A model generated the notes under the pieces. It did not search any database, was not told the DNA's origin, and was given only the letters and a program-made list of their open reading frames with translations. A DNA stretch of 64,000 bases from Dactylonectria macrodidyma. Lineage: Eukaryota > Ascomycota > Sordariomycetes > Hypocreales > Nectriaceae. This document shows, piece after piece, positions 1-12,704 of this stretch; positions within the stretch are counted from its first letter, which is position 1; the number at the start of each line of letters is the position of its first letter. Position numbers and translations under genes: made by a program. The stretch covers positions 248,001 through 312,000 of the forward strand of contig JAGMUV010000004.1 in NCBI GenBank assembly GCA_020744425.1, read 5' to 3'.

Positions 1-1
1 T

Positions 2-1549
2 GCCCTTCTGAAGGGCCTTCAGAGCCGCAAAGACACTAACCTCCAGAACACCATCACCGCGCACGTCTGCAAGTCGCCCCCGGCGCTCGACGATGGTCTG
101 AATCTTGTGGCGGATCTGATGCGGGAAGACGAGAAGCTCGCCGAGAAGGCGGTTGAGCATATCTGCTTTTTGGTCGATGTCAACCGCCTATACGAGAACG
201 CCCTAGGACTCTATAATCTCGAGCTTGCCCTTCTCGTCGCCCAGCAGTCTCAGCGAGATCCCCGAGAGTATTTGCCCTTCATGCAGAACCTTCACAAGCT
301 CACCGAGCTCCGCCGCAAGTTCGAGATTGACGACCATCTCGCCCGCCGCGAAAAGGCTCTCGTTCACCTCCAGAACCTCGACGCCTTCGACGAGCTCGTC
401 GCTTACACCACGCAGCACAGCCTCTACCACGATGCCCTCCGGCTCTACCGATACGACCAGCCGCGCCTGCATATTCTCACTGGCGCATACGCAGAGCACC
501 TAGAGGCTACGTCTGCCTATCGTGAGGCAGGTCTGGCGTACGAGTCCCTTCAGAACTACGCCAAGGCGACGAGCTGCTACCGCGCTGCTGGCGCCACGTG
601 CTGGCAGGAGTGCCTCTTCACAGCGCAGCAGCAGGATCCTCCACTTTCAGCCGACTCCATGACTGAGCTTGCCACCGCCCTTGCCGATGCCCTCTGGGAG
701 GCCAAGGACTACGCCTCGGCTGCTACGATCCACCTCGAGACGCTCAAGGCTATCGACATGGCTGTCCGGTGTCTCTGCAAGGGATACCACTTCGCCGAGG
801 CCATCCGCACAGTCGTGCAGCGCTCCCGGCCGGACCTCCTCATGGCGGCCGTCGACCCGGGCCTGGCCGAAGCCCTCGGCACCACGACCGAGTTTCTGGC
901 CGACTGCAAGAGCCAGCTCAACGCCCAGGTTCCACGTATCGTCGAGCTCCGTCGCAAGGCCGCTGAGGACCCGTTGGCCTTTTACGAGGGCGAACGCGGC
1001 GGCGGCCTCGACATCCCCGACGATGTCTCGGTGGCCTCGTCGCGCGTCAGCACTAGCGCCTCGCTATTCACGCGTTACACAGGCAAGGCAGGCAGCGTGG
1101 GCACTGCCGGCACGGGCGTCAGCCGGGCCACCAGCAAGAACCGGCGCCGCGAGGAGAAGAAGCGCGCACGTGGCCGCAAGGGCACTGTCTACGAGGAGGA
1201 ATACCTCGTCAACAGCGTCCGCCGTCTCATCGAGCGCGTCAATGCCACAACTCCAGATGTCGAACGCCTCGTCTTCGCCCTCGTTCGCCGCGGCATGCCC
1301 GAGCGCGCCCGCGCCGCCGAGGCCCTCATGGCCGACGTCTCCGAAACGTGCGCCCGCATCGTCGCCGACGTTTTTCCCTCTTCGGGCGAAGAGAAGACAG
1401 ACGAGCAGCAGCAACAGCCGGATGCAGAGCCCGCGTGGAAGGCTACGGGTGGCGACGCCGTCTTGCAGGAGTTTGTGCTGGGGCAGTCCAAGAGGCTGGA
1501 GCCGCCGCCTGTGACGAACATGAAGAAACTGACGTTGTTGGGATCATAG
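2..1549 (+). CDS. ELP1: Elongator complex subunit 1, C-terminal part (5' truncated)
   Basis: The frame is open from base 2 and ends at 1549, giving about 515 C-terminal residues; the start lies before the window. The protein is an alpha-helical TPR-like array followed by a basic, Ser-rich linker (around 1030-1180, with NRRREEKKRARGRK) and a helical tail. This matches the C-terminal half of IKI3/Elp1, the scaffold of the Elongator complex that modifies wobble uridines of tRNA in the cytoplasm. The basic linker corresponds to the tRNA-binding region known in yeast Elp1. No intron is needed in this part. It is convergent with BUD6. The family call rests on the repeat pattern and the tail; the N-terminal WD40 propellers are outside the window. 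Confidence 0.88.
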   Translation, partial: ALLKGLQSRKDTNLQNTITAHVCKSPPALDDGLNLVADLMREDEKLAEKAVEHICFLVDVNRLYENALGLYNLELALLVAQQSQRDPREYLPFMQNLHKLTELRRKFEIDDHLARREKALVHLQNLDAFDELVAYTTQHSLYHDALRLYRYDQPRLHILTGAYAEHLEATSAYREAGLAYESLQNYAKATSCYRAAGATCWQECLFTAQQQDPPLSADSMTELATALADALWEAKDYASAATIHLETLKAIDMAVRCLCKGYHFAEAIRTVVQRSRPDLLMAAVDPGLAEALGTTTEFLADCKSQLNAQVPRIVELRRKAAEDPLAFYEGERGGGLDIPDDVSVASSRVSTSASLFTRYTGKAGSVGTAGTGVSRATSKNRRREEKKRARGRKGTVYEEEYLVNSVRRLIERVNATTPDVERLVFALVRRGMPERARAAEALMADVSETCARIVADVFPSSGEEKTDEQQQQPDAEPAWKATGGDAVLQEFVLGQSKRLEPPPVTNMKKLTLLGS

Positions 1550-2141
1550 ACAAAAGGGGGTTTGGAAATAGACGGGGCGGCATTCGATCTAACAACGGGG
1601 TATCCGTGGACTATTGACGACTTAAAAATAGACAGGAGGGAAAGGGGCAAGAATCATGACACGGCTGAGCACAAATAACGGACATGTAAAGAGTTTATAT
1701 CAATCAGCATCAACCGCGTTCACCGCACATGTTCCCATTCAGAGTTTGACCCACGACGACTAGACACGCCCAGTTAACAAAAAGAATAAAGGAGAAGAAA
1801 AACCCACGTTCGCCTCCGCTATGAAGAGAACACAAAAAAAACAAAGCCCCTCCACGAAGACTACACTGTAGAGCAACTAGAACTAAACTAGGACTTTAAA
1901 AAATAAGGTAAAGAGGTTGTGGACTCGATGGCCTTTATATCCCGATCCCAAAAGCCGTTAACAAATAAACATGTGTGTTTTGCCATGATCCAAACCATTT
2001 CGTATGTGCGTTTCCTCCCGAGTTAAGACATCTCGAAAAAAAAAGGGGGGGTAATAAAAGGGGCGAGAGTGTAAAGGAGGGGATGAGTGATGAAAAGTGC
2101 CCATATTGCGGGCACGGGGAAACAAAGGGGAGATAGACACT
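1550..2141. other. Intergenic, convergent 3' flanks
   Basis: These 590 bp separate the 3' ends of ELP1 and BUD6. They are A-rich, with AATAAA-like strings near 1786 and an A-run followed by a G-run near 2036-2048. I see no coding signal. Confidence 0.6.
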
Positions 2142-5100
2142 TTATAAGCCATTGGTAGGTTCCGGCGAGGCCGTACCGTCCGCCGGGGGCGGGCTGCCGG
2201 GCTCGCCGTTGACGTCGGCCTCGGCCTCGGCGGGGTCCTCGCCGATGGGGTCGTCCGGGACAATGCCGTTCTGTCGCTCCCAGACCTCGCGACGGATGCG
2301 GTCGTCCTTTGCCTTGCGGGCGCGCTCGACCTCCTCGAAGCCGCCCGACTTCTTGAGCTTGCCCTCGGCGACGACGTTGACCATCTCGCGGAAGATGGGG
2401 TTGCCGGCACGCGTCTCGAGCTCCTTCTGGCGCAGCTTCTCGGCGCGCTCGATGGCCTCGAGCCGGTCCTCGTGGTTGGGCTGCAGCGCCCGCACCTCGC
2501 CCAGGACGCCCTCCTTGGCCGCCGACTGGTCGGCGCTGTTGCCGAGGTTGTTGAGGCCCTTGGAGAACTGGCGAGCGTTGCCTGCGCTGGCGCCCGTGCC
2601 GTTGTCCTTCATTTGCTCCTTGGTGGCCTGCTCCACCAGGGTAAACGTCTCCGAGGCCTTCTCCAGGTCGTCTCGCAGATCCACCAAGAGGTCCTCCATA
2701 AGACGAACCTCGTCGCGGCCTTGGCAGACGTCCTCGAGCTCTTTCTCCCAGATCCTGGTCCAGATGGGCTTCTCCTGGCCCATGTAGTCCTCCATACGCT
2801 TCAGCTCCAGGGTCAACATGGTAACGTCCTTGGCCACCGACTCGAGCTGGCGTGGTAGAGGTCGAACCCCACGGTGCACCACATCCTTGCGCAAATCCTC
2901 AATAAGATCTTGCAGGTCGTCCACCTTGCCAACCAACCGATCCGAGTCTGCGTTGAGCTGCTTTCGTCCGTTGGTGACGTAAGAGTAGCCGGCATCGCCT
3001 TCGATGTCGGGAATCGCCGCATTCGTCGCCGCCACCTTGACATTGGCCGCCTTGGTGCGGATTGCCGACATGGAGTCCTGGATATCGGCCTGAAACTTGG
3101 AATAGGTCTGGCGAACAATGGCGAGGTCCCTGCGAAGGCTCTGAAGCTCGGTAATGTGTCCCGCATCGAGCTTTCGGCCAGGCGCAGAGAAGGACTTGGG
3201 GCCGTCAGCTATGGGTGCAGCAACTGGTGCCAATGACATCTTAGCCATCTCGTTCGCAGACTCTAATTGGCGTTCTGAAACGCGCTGGATTGCGGCGCCG
3301 TGATCGTCCACAGTCTGTTTCACATCCTGAACAATCTTGGTCAGAGACGCGATTCCGTCGTCGATGTGACGCTTCACTTCATCCAGAGCTTCCACGTTGA
3401 GTACCAAAACGGTCCGGTCCTTGATGTCAAGCAGGTCCTCCAATTCGTGACGCACACCAGAAACGGGATCCTGAATGTAGATTTCGGGCAGATCAGCGCC
3501 GTTTTGCTGCGTGTTCCAGGAGAATTTTTCGATAAATGCTAGTTGCAGTCGTCCAATAGAAAGCTCATCCCGTCCCTCCGGTAGAACAAATTTCTTCACC
3601 TTGGACTTGTACTGGAGGAACAAGGTAAGATCCTTGGTGGGTGTCGGAGGCGGAGAGTCTTGGAAGTAGGATGTGTCGTTGGGCTTCGGCGGTGGTGTTG
3701 GTGGACTATCCGGGTTTAACTTGGCTTGCGCGATTCGAGCCTCATCATCTCTTGGTGGATCGTCATTCATGAACACAGGATCAACGGGCGGCCCATTGAG
3801 AGTAGCACTCGCAGCGTACTTGTCGTCAGGAGTCTTAGCAATAGGACTATCCACCGCAGTTGGGAGTTCAGCAACTGCAGGAGGCTCCTCAGATACGCTG
3901 CTCGGTATCCTGACCGGCGAGGCCTCGACCGCAGCGCTTCGCAGTGACTGGTTTGATGTATTGCGATTGTGTCGCAAAGTCTCCCGAACCTGCACGGCGC
4001 GCAGTGATTCCCTCGCCTCTCTCCTACCCCTATTTGGCACCGGTGTCGTCTGTGGCGGAAGGATAGGCACACCATTCGCTCCTCCAAGGTGCTTCGATAT
4101 TTGGTACTGCGAGTACCTTCGGGATGCTCGTCGCTCCAAGTCGCCACCCTTCTGCAGGGCTGCCAGCGCACTTGACGTGTTATCCGGTGGCGGTGGCGGA
4201 GGCGGCGGGAATGAATCAATGTTCAACTCTCCAGATGACACGGTCGGAATTGTGCTGTCGGATTCGGGATATGGTGGTACAACAGGCATGCTCTGCATGG
4301 TGTTGCTGGATAGCGTCGACTGCTCTGAGTTAACAGAGGTTCGAGATCGGTCACGTTGGGCGTTGAACCGCCGGCTCGGAGATTGAACTATTCCTGGTGA
4401 GGGAGCTGCAGGTTCAGCCGGCTGTGGCTCAGGCGGGGGCTGGAAGCCATTCTCCAAACCCTCCTCAAGCATATTGGTTAATCCACTGTTGCCGCTGCCG
4501 ACGGTGCTGACGCTGGTGGTCCTGTCAGGGGCGGCGTTGCCATCTCGATCACGAGTCTGCTTCTGCCGAAGCCTCTGTTGTTTGCGCTTTAGACCATGTA
4601 GAAGGTTGATGATGATGTCCCGTATCCTGGGGAGATACTTTTCCAGGCTCTCGGCGCTCGCCTCTTGGCTCAGGGTGGCCTCAAGAATGTGTCGCAAGAG
4701 GTCGGGGACATTGCCCAGGTCGGAGGTGTCGACGTTGATGGCAGTAAAGGCTCGGCACGCCATATTGAACTCGTAGCCTAGCCGCACATAGACGTCGGAG
4801 ACTTGGGCGTCGGTCGCCTGGCCGCGGGACCATTGGGTCAGTGTTTCGAGGAGCTGTTTTGTCGCAACGAGGAGGTGAGTCACGCTCTTTTCGATTTGCG
4901 ACAAAGGCATGTTGGAGCCGCTGCCGGAGCCCTGCAGAATAGAGAATATGTGAGAATGTGATTCAGTCTAGGACAGGAGAGGGGGGAATGCGAAGGGATG
5001 CGCAGGGGCGCAGAGTAACAAGGCCGAATAGCAAGCTTAGAAGACGTGCAGCGAGGGCACTTACTTCACGGTTCATTCTGCGGGAGCTCGTAGATTGCCC

Positions 5101-5244
5101 AGATCTTGATGACGCAGTGGAAGAGCGAGGCTGGATGCCGATGGCGGGAGAAATGGAGCGTATCGGGACATTGGGCGGCGGTCCAGGATCGCCGGGCGGC
5201 GACCGACGATGGGCGTACGAACGCTGTGAAGAGGTCGACTGCAT
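2142..5244 (-). CDS. BUD6: Actin-interacting polarity protein Bud6/Aip3
   Basis: Two exons, complement(2142..4931, 5065..5244), code for 989 residues. The donor is GTAAGT and the acceptor CTGCAG, in phase 0. The N-terminal exon starts MQSTSSQRSYAHRR. Exon 2 opens with a helical domain (VTHLLVATKQLLETLTQWS) typical of the family. A long disordered middle follows, rich in Pro/Ser and including an eight-proline run (residues near 310). The C-terminal AIP3 coiled-coil core contains EKPIWTRIWEKELEDVCQGR and LMEDLLVDLRDDLE, the most conserved signature. Known role: the polarisome or tip-growth complex, where Bud6 binds G-actin and stimulates formins. The acidic Pro/Gly tail is not conserved. The start was chosen because it extends the exon with a fungal-type N-terminus. 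Confidence 0.9.
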
Positions 5245-5728
5245 GGCGGAGAAAGCGGCTCAGGCCTGTGCAACTGATGCGCTTCTGGATAGACGTGAGA
5301 GCTGGGTGAGGCGGACGGACGGACGGGGAGGAAACGGGGAGGAAGAAGGAGGTTGTTTCTCGGCGAAGTGCTGCGCTCAGTGATCGGGGTTCGGGAGAGG
5401 CCGTGGCGGGGTGGCCAGCATCGTCCAACGAGCGACAAAAGCAGCAGCGGGCAAGCCTTCGAAGCGCACCAGCGGCGATAGACGAAAAAGGGCGCTGGTT
5501 GAGGGTCTTTTCGTCGGGTTGGTGGACGAGAGGCGATGGGAGATGGCGATGGTGGTTTGGAAATGTTGATTATGGGACACTTTCTCGTTCGGGGTTTGTG
5601 GTGGACAGTCGACCCGTGTGCTCGGTGGTCTGTGGTTTCTGTGGCCCTGTGGTGATGGCGACTTGGTGCGTGCTGATGGCTGGGAACGTTTGGCTCGTCC
5701 TGGTTGGCTGGGGCTTAGAATAGGGATA

Positions 5729-5760
5729 CCACCCAGTACACCACCCAGTACAGTGGGTGG
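5729..5760. repeat. Short tandem repeat with inverted copy
   Basis: The 12-mer CCACCCAGTACA occurs twice in tandem (5729-5740 and 5741-5752). It is followed at once by GTGGGTGG, which can pair with CCACCCA to form a hairpin ahead of a T run. It lies about 500 bp upstream of BUD6. Function unknown. Confidence 0.6.
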
Positions 5761-6048
5761 TTTTTTGCGCTGTGCAGTGCAGCAGTTACAGTTGGGTGAT
5801 GCGCTGTGCCGTGGACGCAACTGGCACTGTACCGCTCACCCATTGGCCCCCTAACCCGCTGGACTCCTCTGGCTGTGGACGCTCCCGTGAACCCCTGCAT
5901 CCGCACGTGCCACCGCCATGGCGTGTGTTGGGCTTGGTTCCCTGAGTCTTGGGAGCAGATGGATGCACGCATAGCACGATTCGACATGGGCACGGCAAGC
6001 AAGTTCCCTGGTTTCTTTTTGATCTCCATGTGCATTTTTGTGGTTGTG

Positions 6049-6072
6049 TTTTCCTTTTCCTTTTCCTTTTCC
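6049..6072 (+). repeat. (TTTTCC)4 microsatellite
   Basis: Four perfect copies of the hexamer TTTTCC lie in the BUD6/monooxygenase intergenic region. It is a pyrimidine tract, common in fungal promoters. Confidence 0.8.
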
Positions 6073-7337
6073 TGCGCTGGTTGGTTACTCCTTTAAATTA
6101 CGCATCAGCATGCCCTAGAAGCCGTATCCCACAAGCAAAATTCACTGCTGCTGCTGTGGCTGCTCGTCATCCAAATCCAGCCACCCTTTCTTCAAAAGCT
6201 GTCGTCAGTGGGGTGGCCGCCTGTTGGGCCCGTGTTCGGGTACCTACCGCACGCTGTATCAACCACCTAAAAATATCGACATGGATCCGGGCTGTTGGTG
6301 TGTCGGCGAGGGAACCAAGGTTTTACCTTCAGTTGTTTCCCCAGGCTGGCATGACAACCGAGCCAAGGGGAGGATTTGTTACTGTTACAGACAAACAGGT
6401 GGTTTCCTAGAGGCAGAGTATATAGTTGTGCTGTTAAGTGTAACTTTATCTTTTGAGACAGTAACTCAACGTGTGCTTCAAGCCGCGCCATGCACTAAAA
6501 TCTGAGTGATGCAGCTGACGTTGCGCCGCTCGCGCTGCATTTCACTCGACTCAACCATGCACGTTGTTTCCAGGTCACTGTCCACCCCCTCACCCCCCGC
6601 CCCGGGACGCACAACCCACCGCTAGTTTTCCCGCAGCCACCACCATTGGCCCGGGCCTACCCTAAACACATGACCGCCTTTCTCTGGAAATGGAATTAGA
6701 CGCCTGAAACGCTCCAACTTGCATGCAGCCAATGCCAGTGGCTACGGGTGACATGACATGCAAATTGCATTTAGCATTTCGCTTTTAGTGGTCGACGACG
6801 TCACACGCCTTGGCGTTGCGCCGCCCTTTTACCCCCTGTTGCGCGTGGCCAGAGGTCTGTCTTCAGCTCAACTGTTGGAGACGTTCTGGACCGCATCGCG
6901 GTTGGCACCCACGATTCAAACGGACCAACCAGCGTTGACAACAACAAGAATTTGCTCACATTTAACACCGAACAAAGCCCTCTTACACGCCAGTACCAAG
7001 TAGATTAGTATCTGATTAGTCGCGCGGGTGTACTAAACAATGCAGGAAAATGCGTATTTCGTATTCCTTCCTCAATAGGGCTGAACTCAGATGCCGGCTT
7101 AACCGACCGGATGTGAGTTTAAAGGCCCGTCCCCGATTCATATTCCCCGGTAGGCTGCAACATCAAAGAAACGATATCAACTCTGTGGAGCTGCAGCTTG
7201 ACTGCCTACTGGACAAAGTATAAGAGTCAAACGAAAGTCCGGCCAAGACTCGTTGGAATTCACATCCTCTAGGCACAGTCTAGGAACAACAAACTATCCA
7301 TTACACTACTCTTTCAAGGTTTCGCCATCTATTTGCC

Positions 7338-8645
7338 ATGGGAAACCACAAAGTTGCCATCATTGGAGCTGGCCCTGCAGGTAAGAGTCTTGGATGAATA
7401 TTGTAAACTCACATTGTTCTGACCTTGACGTACCCAGGCTGCATGCTGGCCAGGCTGCTTCACCTTGGCGGAACCGACGTAACTGTGTTCGAAGGGGACA
7501 CCTCTCCAGACTTTCGCTCACAGGGTGGAACATTGGACCTTCACACGGCTACGGGCTTAGCGGCCTTGAAAGAAGCTGGCCTCTTTGACGAATTCCTCAA
7601 GCATGCTCGATATGATGGGCAGTACATGGCCATTGTCGACAAAGACTTGGAGTACCTCCTAGTTCGCAACGCCGACAACAAGCTCGCCTCTAATGTAGAG
7701 GAGCGTCCCGAAATCGATCGTTCCAAGCTTCGCGAGATTCTGTCCAACTCTCTCCCCGAAGGAATGATCAAATGGGGCCACCATCTAAAGAGCGTCGACG
7801 GCCGCAAATTGGTTTTTGAGCACACCACCATTGACGGCTTCGACCTCATTGTAGGTGCTGATGGAGCATGGAGCAAGATTCGCAAAGCAATCGATCCTGA
7901 ACTCGTGCCAGAATTCTCTCGCGTCGCCATAATCGAGCTCGAGATCCCCGATGCCGAGAACACTGCCCCCAACGTCCACAAGCTGGTCAACCGGGGCAGC
8001 GTCTTCGCCAGCACTGAAGGCGTGCGCTTGACGGTGCAGCAAATGGGTGACGGTAGCCTGAACATCTATGCCGGCTTCGTCAACGACGACGCGGACTGGA
8101 TGAAGCCGGAAAAGTGCACCTACAACGCATACGACTTGCAGGAGACGATCACGACGCTGCTGGGCGGCATCTTTAAGGACTGGGATCCTCGACTACGAGA
8201 GGCGTTGGAGCGGACACAGGGTAGATGTAACCCTCGATCGCTGTACATGCTGCCAGTGGGGACCAAGTGGACGCATAAGCCTGGCTTCACCTTGATTGGC
8301 GACGCAGCACATCTCATGACGCCCTTTGCGGGAGAGGGAGTGAACCAGGCCCTGGAGGACTCAATGCTGCTCGCAAAGGCGATCAATGAGGCAGGATCTG
8401 AGAGTAACACCGAGCTGGACGAAGCGATTGCGAAGTTTGAGACTATTATGTTCGCTCGTGTCGGCAAGGTCCAAGAGCTCACGTACGGCCTCCTCCAGGA
8501 CTCGATGTTCACGCCCGGAGCACCCAAGTCCGTCATGGCCAAGTCGATGAGCCGGCATGTCAGACATAGACTGCCCTGGGCGTTGCAGCCGCTGGGCACG
8601 GCGACTGTGTACGGATATTATTTTTTCCGCGGACTGTTGAGTTGA
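7338..8645 (+). CDS. FAD-dependent monooxygenase (PHBH/TetX-type)
   Basis: Exons 7338..7380 and 7438..8645 give 416 residues. The tiny first exon encodes MGNHKVAIIGAGPA and the splice completes the dinucleotide-binding motif GAGPAG (residues 10-15). Without this join the downstream frame would lack the Rossmann glycines, so I trust the upstream start. Further hallmarks are GADGAWSKIRK (the DG motif) and GDAAHLMTPFAGEGVNQALE (the GD motif contacting FAD ribityl and pyrophosphate). The family (FAD_binding_3) hydroxylates aromatic or polyketide-like substrates with NAD(P)H. The GDAAHLMTPFAGEGVN version resembles the TetX/aurachin-type branch. No signal peptide is seen, so it is probably cytosolic. 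The substrate cannot be told, and no biosynthetic backbone enzyme lies nearby. Confidence 0.88.
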
Positions 8646-8995
8646 ATGCGGCTACGGTTACGGGGATGAACTTGTAAGAGGACGTGAGTTGATGATGTTG
8701 GTGATGGGCTGAATGCCGAAGTCGAAGTGGTGGAGCCGGGGAGGCTTGACCTGTGCATAGACCAGTACTTGTCGCTGTGTATCATTTGTATACTAAATCA
8801 AAGTCGCTGCTTAACAACCCCGCGACAGGTAGAATCCCGAGAATCCCGCGTGACAAGGGGGTGGCTGCTGATCCACTGTCTCAACGTCGGCATTGCTGGA
8901 CCCCTAAATAAGAGCAACGCCAGCCCTCTTCATGGGCGCTCAGTGATATTTATCAAAGCAAAATCCGCTGCTTGAAGCTGTCGTGACATGCCGCC
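8646..8995. other. Intergenic, promoter of the inositol-type transporter
   Basis: These 350 bp lie between two genes on the same strand. A TAAATAAG string near 8903 could serve as a TATA element about 90 bp before the next start. Nothing else stands out. Confidence 0.45.
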
Positions 8996-10743
8996 ATGGA
9001 CAGCTCTCAGGCGCCGCTGATTTCGGGCGCGCACCGCGACGAGGAGGAGGAGGAAGCGCTCGAATATGACGCCGATGAGGCCCAGTACGTCGCAGAGGAT
9101 GGCAAGGCCGCGGATGCGGGACCCAGCACCTTTGTTCTCGCCTTGACATTTGCTGCTGGTATCAGTGGTCTGCTGTTTGGATGTAGGCCTGCCTTTCTGC
9201 TCCATGCGCGGCTTTAGCCATTGCTACTCTCTATCTGGTGATTGCTGACCTTGGGACTCGCACCAGATGATACGGGCGTCGTGTCCGCCATGCTCGTCTC
9301 CATGGGCACCTCCCTCTCGAACCGCGAACTGACATCGCTGGACAAGTCCATCATCACGTCGTCGACCTCCCTCTTCGCCCTGTTCATCTCGCCCTTCTCG
9401 TCCGTCCTCGCCGACCGCTTCGGCCGCAAGCGCGTCATCCTCGTCGCCGACGTGCTCTTCACGGCCGGCGCCCTGCTGCAGGCCTGGAGCTCCTCCGTCG
9501 CACTCATGGTCGCCGGCCGGTGCATCATCGGCGCGGGCGTCGGCGCGGCGAGCTTCGTCGTTCCGCTGTACATTTCCGAGGTGGCGCCCAGCGCGTATCG
9601 TGGCCGGCTGGTGACGACGAATTCGATGTTCGTCACCGGCGGCCAGGTCGTTGCGTACGTCGTCGGGTGGCTGTTTTCGACGTTTGGGTCGGAAGGTAGA
9701 GGGTGGAGGTGGATGGTCGGGCTCGGCGCACTGCCGGCCATGATACAGGGCGTGCTGATCTTCTTCATGCCTGAGACACCCCGCTGGCTTGTCAAGGTTG
9801 GCCGGCCCGCGGAGGCCAAGACGGTGATCCAGCGGATCAATGGCGAGGCGTCGATGCGCCTTGCCGATACATTGGTCAGGGAAATCGAGCTCGAGGTGCG
9901 GGAGGAGTACGAAGCACGGCGATTGCGGGAACACCAGACGTCCAGTCGGTGGAAGTGGATGGGTGAATGGCACAGCCTCCTCACTGTTGGGAAGCACCGC
10001 CGGGCCTTGTCTATTGCGTGTCTCCTACAGGGATTCCAACAGCTTTGCGGTTTTGTAAGTCGAGCCTGAGACTGATCTACGAGTGACGTCCTTTGCAGAA
10101 CAGGTGCTAATTCACGTATGTGCAGAACTCTCTGATGTACTTTTCAGCCACCATCTTTACGATTGTCGGGTTCAAGAGCCCAACACTGACGTCGATGGTA
10201 GTGGCAGTCACCAACTTTGCGTTTACGTGGGCCGCTTTGGTCCTGATTGACCGGATCGGCCGTAGGAGAATCCTACTCTACTCGATCCCGTTCATGATCG
10301 TAGGCCTGCTGCTCTCCGCCTACGGCTTCTCGTTCCTAGAACTGGGCCATTCGTCGAGTGCCAGCGACGACAACAAGTCGCCGCCAGCCAGCTCTGGACA
10401 CGAGCTCGCGGGGATAGTGGTGCTGGTGAGCATCATGGTATACGTGGCGTCGTACGCCATCGGAATGGGCGCGGTGCCGTGGATGCAGAGCGAGCTGTTC
10501 CCGCTGGCGGTGCGGTCGCTGGGCAGCGGGGTGTCGACGGCGACCAACTGGGGCGCTAACTTTATCATTGGTCTGACGTTTCTGCCCATGATGGACGCGC
10601 TGACTCCATCGTGGACATTCGTATTGTATGCGCTGGTGTGCGTCGTGGGATACGGGTTGATCTGGCGCATATATCCCGAGACGTCGGGGTTGAGTCTGGA
10701 GGAGGCCACGGCGTTGTTAGAGAACGGGTGGGGGGTTCGATGA
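8996..10743 (+). CDS. MFS sugar porter, myo-inositol transporter (Itr1-like)
   Basis: Exons 8996..9182, 9267..10054 and 10126..10743 give 530 residues. An acidic cytosolic N-terminus (EEEEEALEYDADEAQ) leads into twelve predicted membrane spans. Splice one restores LLFGYDTGVVSAMLVS. Sugar-porter signatures are visible: DRFGRKR, PLYISEVAPSAYRGR, PETPRWL, DRIGRRR and PWMQSELFPLAVRSLGSG. The DTGVVSA, ELFPL.VRSLGS and YPETSGLSLEEA segments match fungal proton/myo-inositol symporters better than hexose carriers. The protein would act in the plasma membrane. All three exons use consensus GT-AG borders. The substrate is inferred from family resemblance. Confidence 0.87.
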
Positions 10744-12643
10744 TGATTTCGAGCTCGACAACGGACGCTTTTGTTCGTATTCGATAGACAATGGCTGTAG
10801 AATTAGATTTCCAGCATGATCAGAGACAAAACCCACACCTTGCTGGTTCTGTGACTGTTCATTGTGACTGACCTGAAGAGATTTCTCGAGACAATCCAGG
10901 CTCCTTCGACTCTGGATCCATCATGACAAAAGCAACAAAACCTCATGAGCAGATGCCGCAGCTTGCCGTTGATAACCACCAGTCCCATTGCCGCTGCTCG
11001 TGGCCGAATAAACACACTACCAAAACTGGCAGTTAGTGGCGCGCTGCCCCTTGTCGGTTCGCCTGCGCCGAAGAAATTACATCACTGTGCATGTCAAAAA
11101 GACCCCAACGACGGCGACGCGAGCGAGCGAAAAGCCGAGTGCATGGACCACCAAGGAAGGAAAAAGTGGACAGCTTCGGCACCGCGCTCGGCGCCTCCCG
11201 CGAGCTTTGCAAGCAAGACGTTGATGATAAAGCAAAGGCAGAATGAATCGTTGGGTTAAGGGATTGCGATGAAACGTAGTAGTAGTAGTCCAGTGGAGCG
11301 AGTCAGGGGCTATGGAGAAACTGGGAAATACCTTTTCTTTTGTTGGATCAATCAACAGGCTGGGTTGGCAGTTACTCCACGACCCCTAGTCATCCATCCC
11401 TCCCAAGAGTGGTCTTCTCAGTTCTGTGACTCTTTTTCATTCTCCATCCCCCGTCAGTGGCCCGTTCGCTGGTTTGAAGGTCAGGCGACTGGAGCCTAAT
11501 AGCGGAGATGGTATAATTAGATGGTATATCCACGTGTGTAAAGGTACGAGCTCCGTCTTGAAAATTGAGTGCGGCGCGGATATAGCTGGGCAGGGGGATG
11601 GATGTAAGTCGGCCTCGGCTCCGGATGGATATACCAATGCGGCTCATAGAAGGATGGAAGAAAAGAGGCTGAATAATCCCAACGGCGATCATTTCGCGAT
11701 TGTTAAATCCGTGATCTGTAATCCATCGTATATGCACACGCAGCAGCAGCGTGGTCGATGGAGAACAAGCCCATCCCAGAACCCAGTCCTTTCGCGGCAA
11801 ACGGTGCCGAGAACGGCTGCCGAGAGTGGGTGGATCCCCATCCTTCCCCCGGTTGGGGCGAACTGTGCGCAACAGACAGAGATTTCTCTTTCATTCTCTC
11901 GAAACCCTTGCTCTTGGAGGCCTTGATTGGTCTGTCAAATGTTCAGGGGTGTTTGGTTACCATTAGACAGAATTGACACGTGGGGATGGGGGACGGAACT
12001 CGACCCTAGGTGGTTTACGAATAGCCATGCCATGGGATTGCTGGGCCAAGTTAAGACCCCTGGTTCGTTCGTGGCCAAAAAGCCAATCTATAAAGAACCA
12101 CAGCCCTGGGACTACGATGTGTGATTTTAATCTTTGTTTCTTGAAAATATATTGGATTAACACACTGTATTCAAAGTGGCACGAAGGGACGATCGCCCTC
12201 AGAACGACAAAGACAAGCCTTTCCATCCATTATTATCCGCCCTTGTTGCAGCTCCACTCTCCCGGAAACGTTTGTCGTTCGGCCCTTCGGTGCTTCCGCC
12301 GCGGTTCATAGAGGAACTGGTTTAGCGGCTGGGCCGATAGCTTGGTCGTCTCATTAGCTCCGGCCGAGCAGTGCAATCTGCGTCATCGTTGCAGGAAGAT
12401 CCAGTGTTTTTTTCCCTCTGGTTTCCCGCAGAGAGGGGGCGGGTTGGAATTATACTTTACGACGGCTTCACCCTTCCGAGCGACCTCCTCTTCTTCCTCT
12501 TCATACCGCATATTAATTACGATTGCCTTGACTCATTGGTTGACTTGAGTTATTGGGATTGCTTCTGATTGATAGAGATATTCTCAATTGGGATTGCGAC
12601 AGCATTTATACAACACACTCATCCACATTACACTTATCTACGT

Positions 12644-12694
12644 TACACAACACATACAACACACACACCACACACACACCACACACACACACAA
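12644..12694 (+). repeat. (CA)n-rich microsatellite in the 5' leader
   Basis: Interrupted CA/CAC repeats occupy about 50 bp and end about 40 bp before the start codon of the MFS gene. Such CA-rich leaders are frequent in highly transcribed fungal genes; their role here is unknown. Confidence 0.75.
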
Positions 12695-12704
12695 CTCTCA
12701 CGAA

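Larger units (their letters stand above)
5245..7337. other. Long intergenic region, divergent promoters
   Basis: This region of about 2.1 kb lies between divergent BUD6 and the FAD monooxygenase. Many overlapping open frames exist on both strands, but none has recognisable domains or a consistent splice model. A TATA-like TATAAG lies near 7218, about 120 bp before the monooxygenase start. It also holds the two small repeats listed separately. Confidence 0.55.

Noticed and set aside
669..1514. 281-codon frame over ELP1
   Set aside because: Low-complexity Ser/Arg/Pro composition, a shadow of the GC-rich ELP1 frame.
5741..5766. Hairpin followed by T-run, like a rho-independent terminator
   Set aside because: The genome is fungal and the position is upstream of two divergent genes; kept only as a repeat.
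6905..6930. GATTCAAAC, resembling a tRNA B box
   Set aside because: No matching A box, acceptor stem or cloverleaf can be folded around it.
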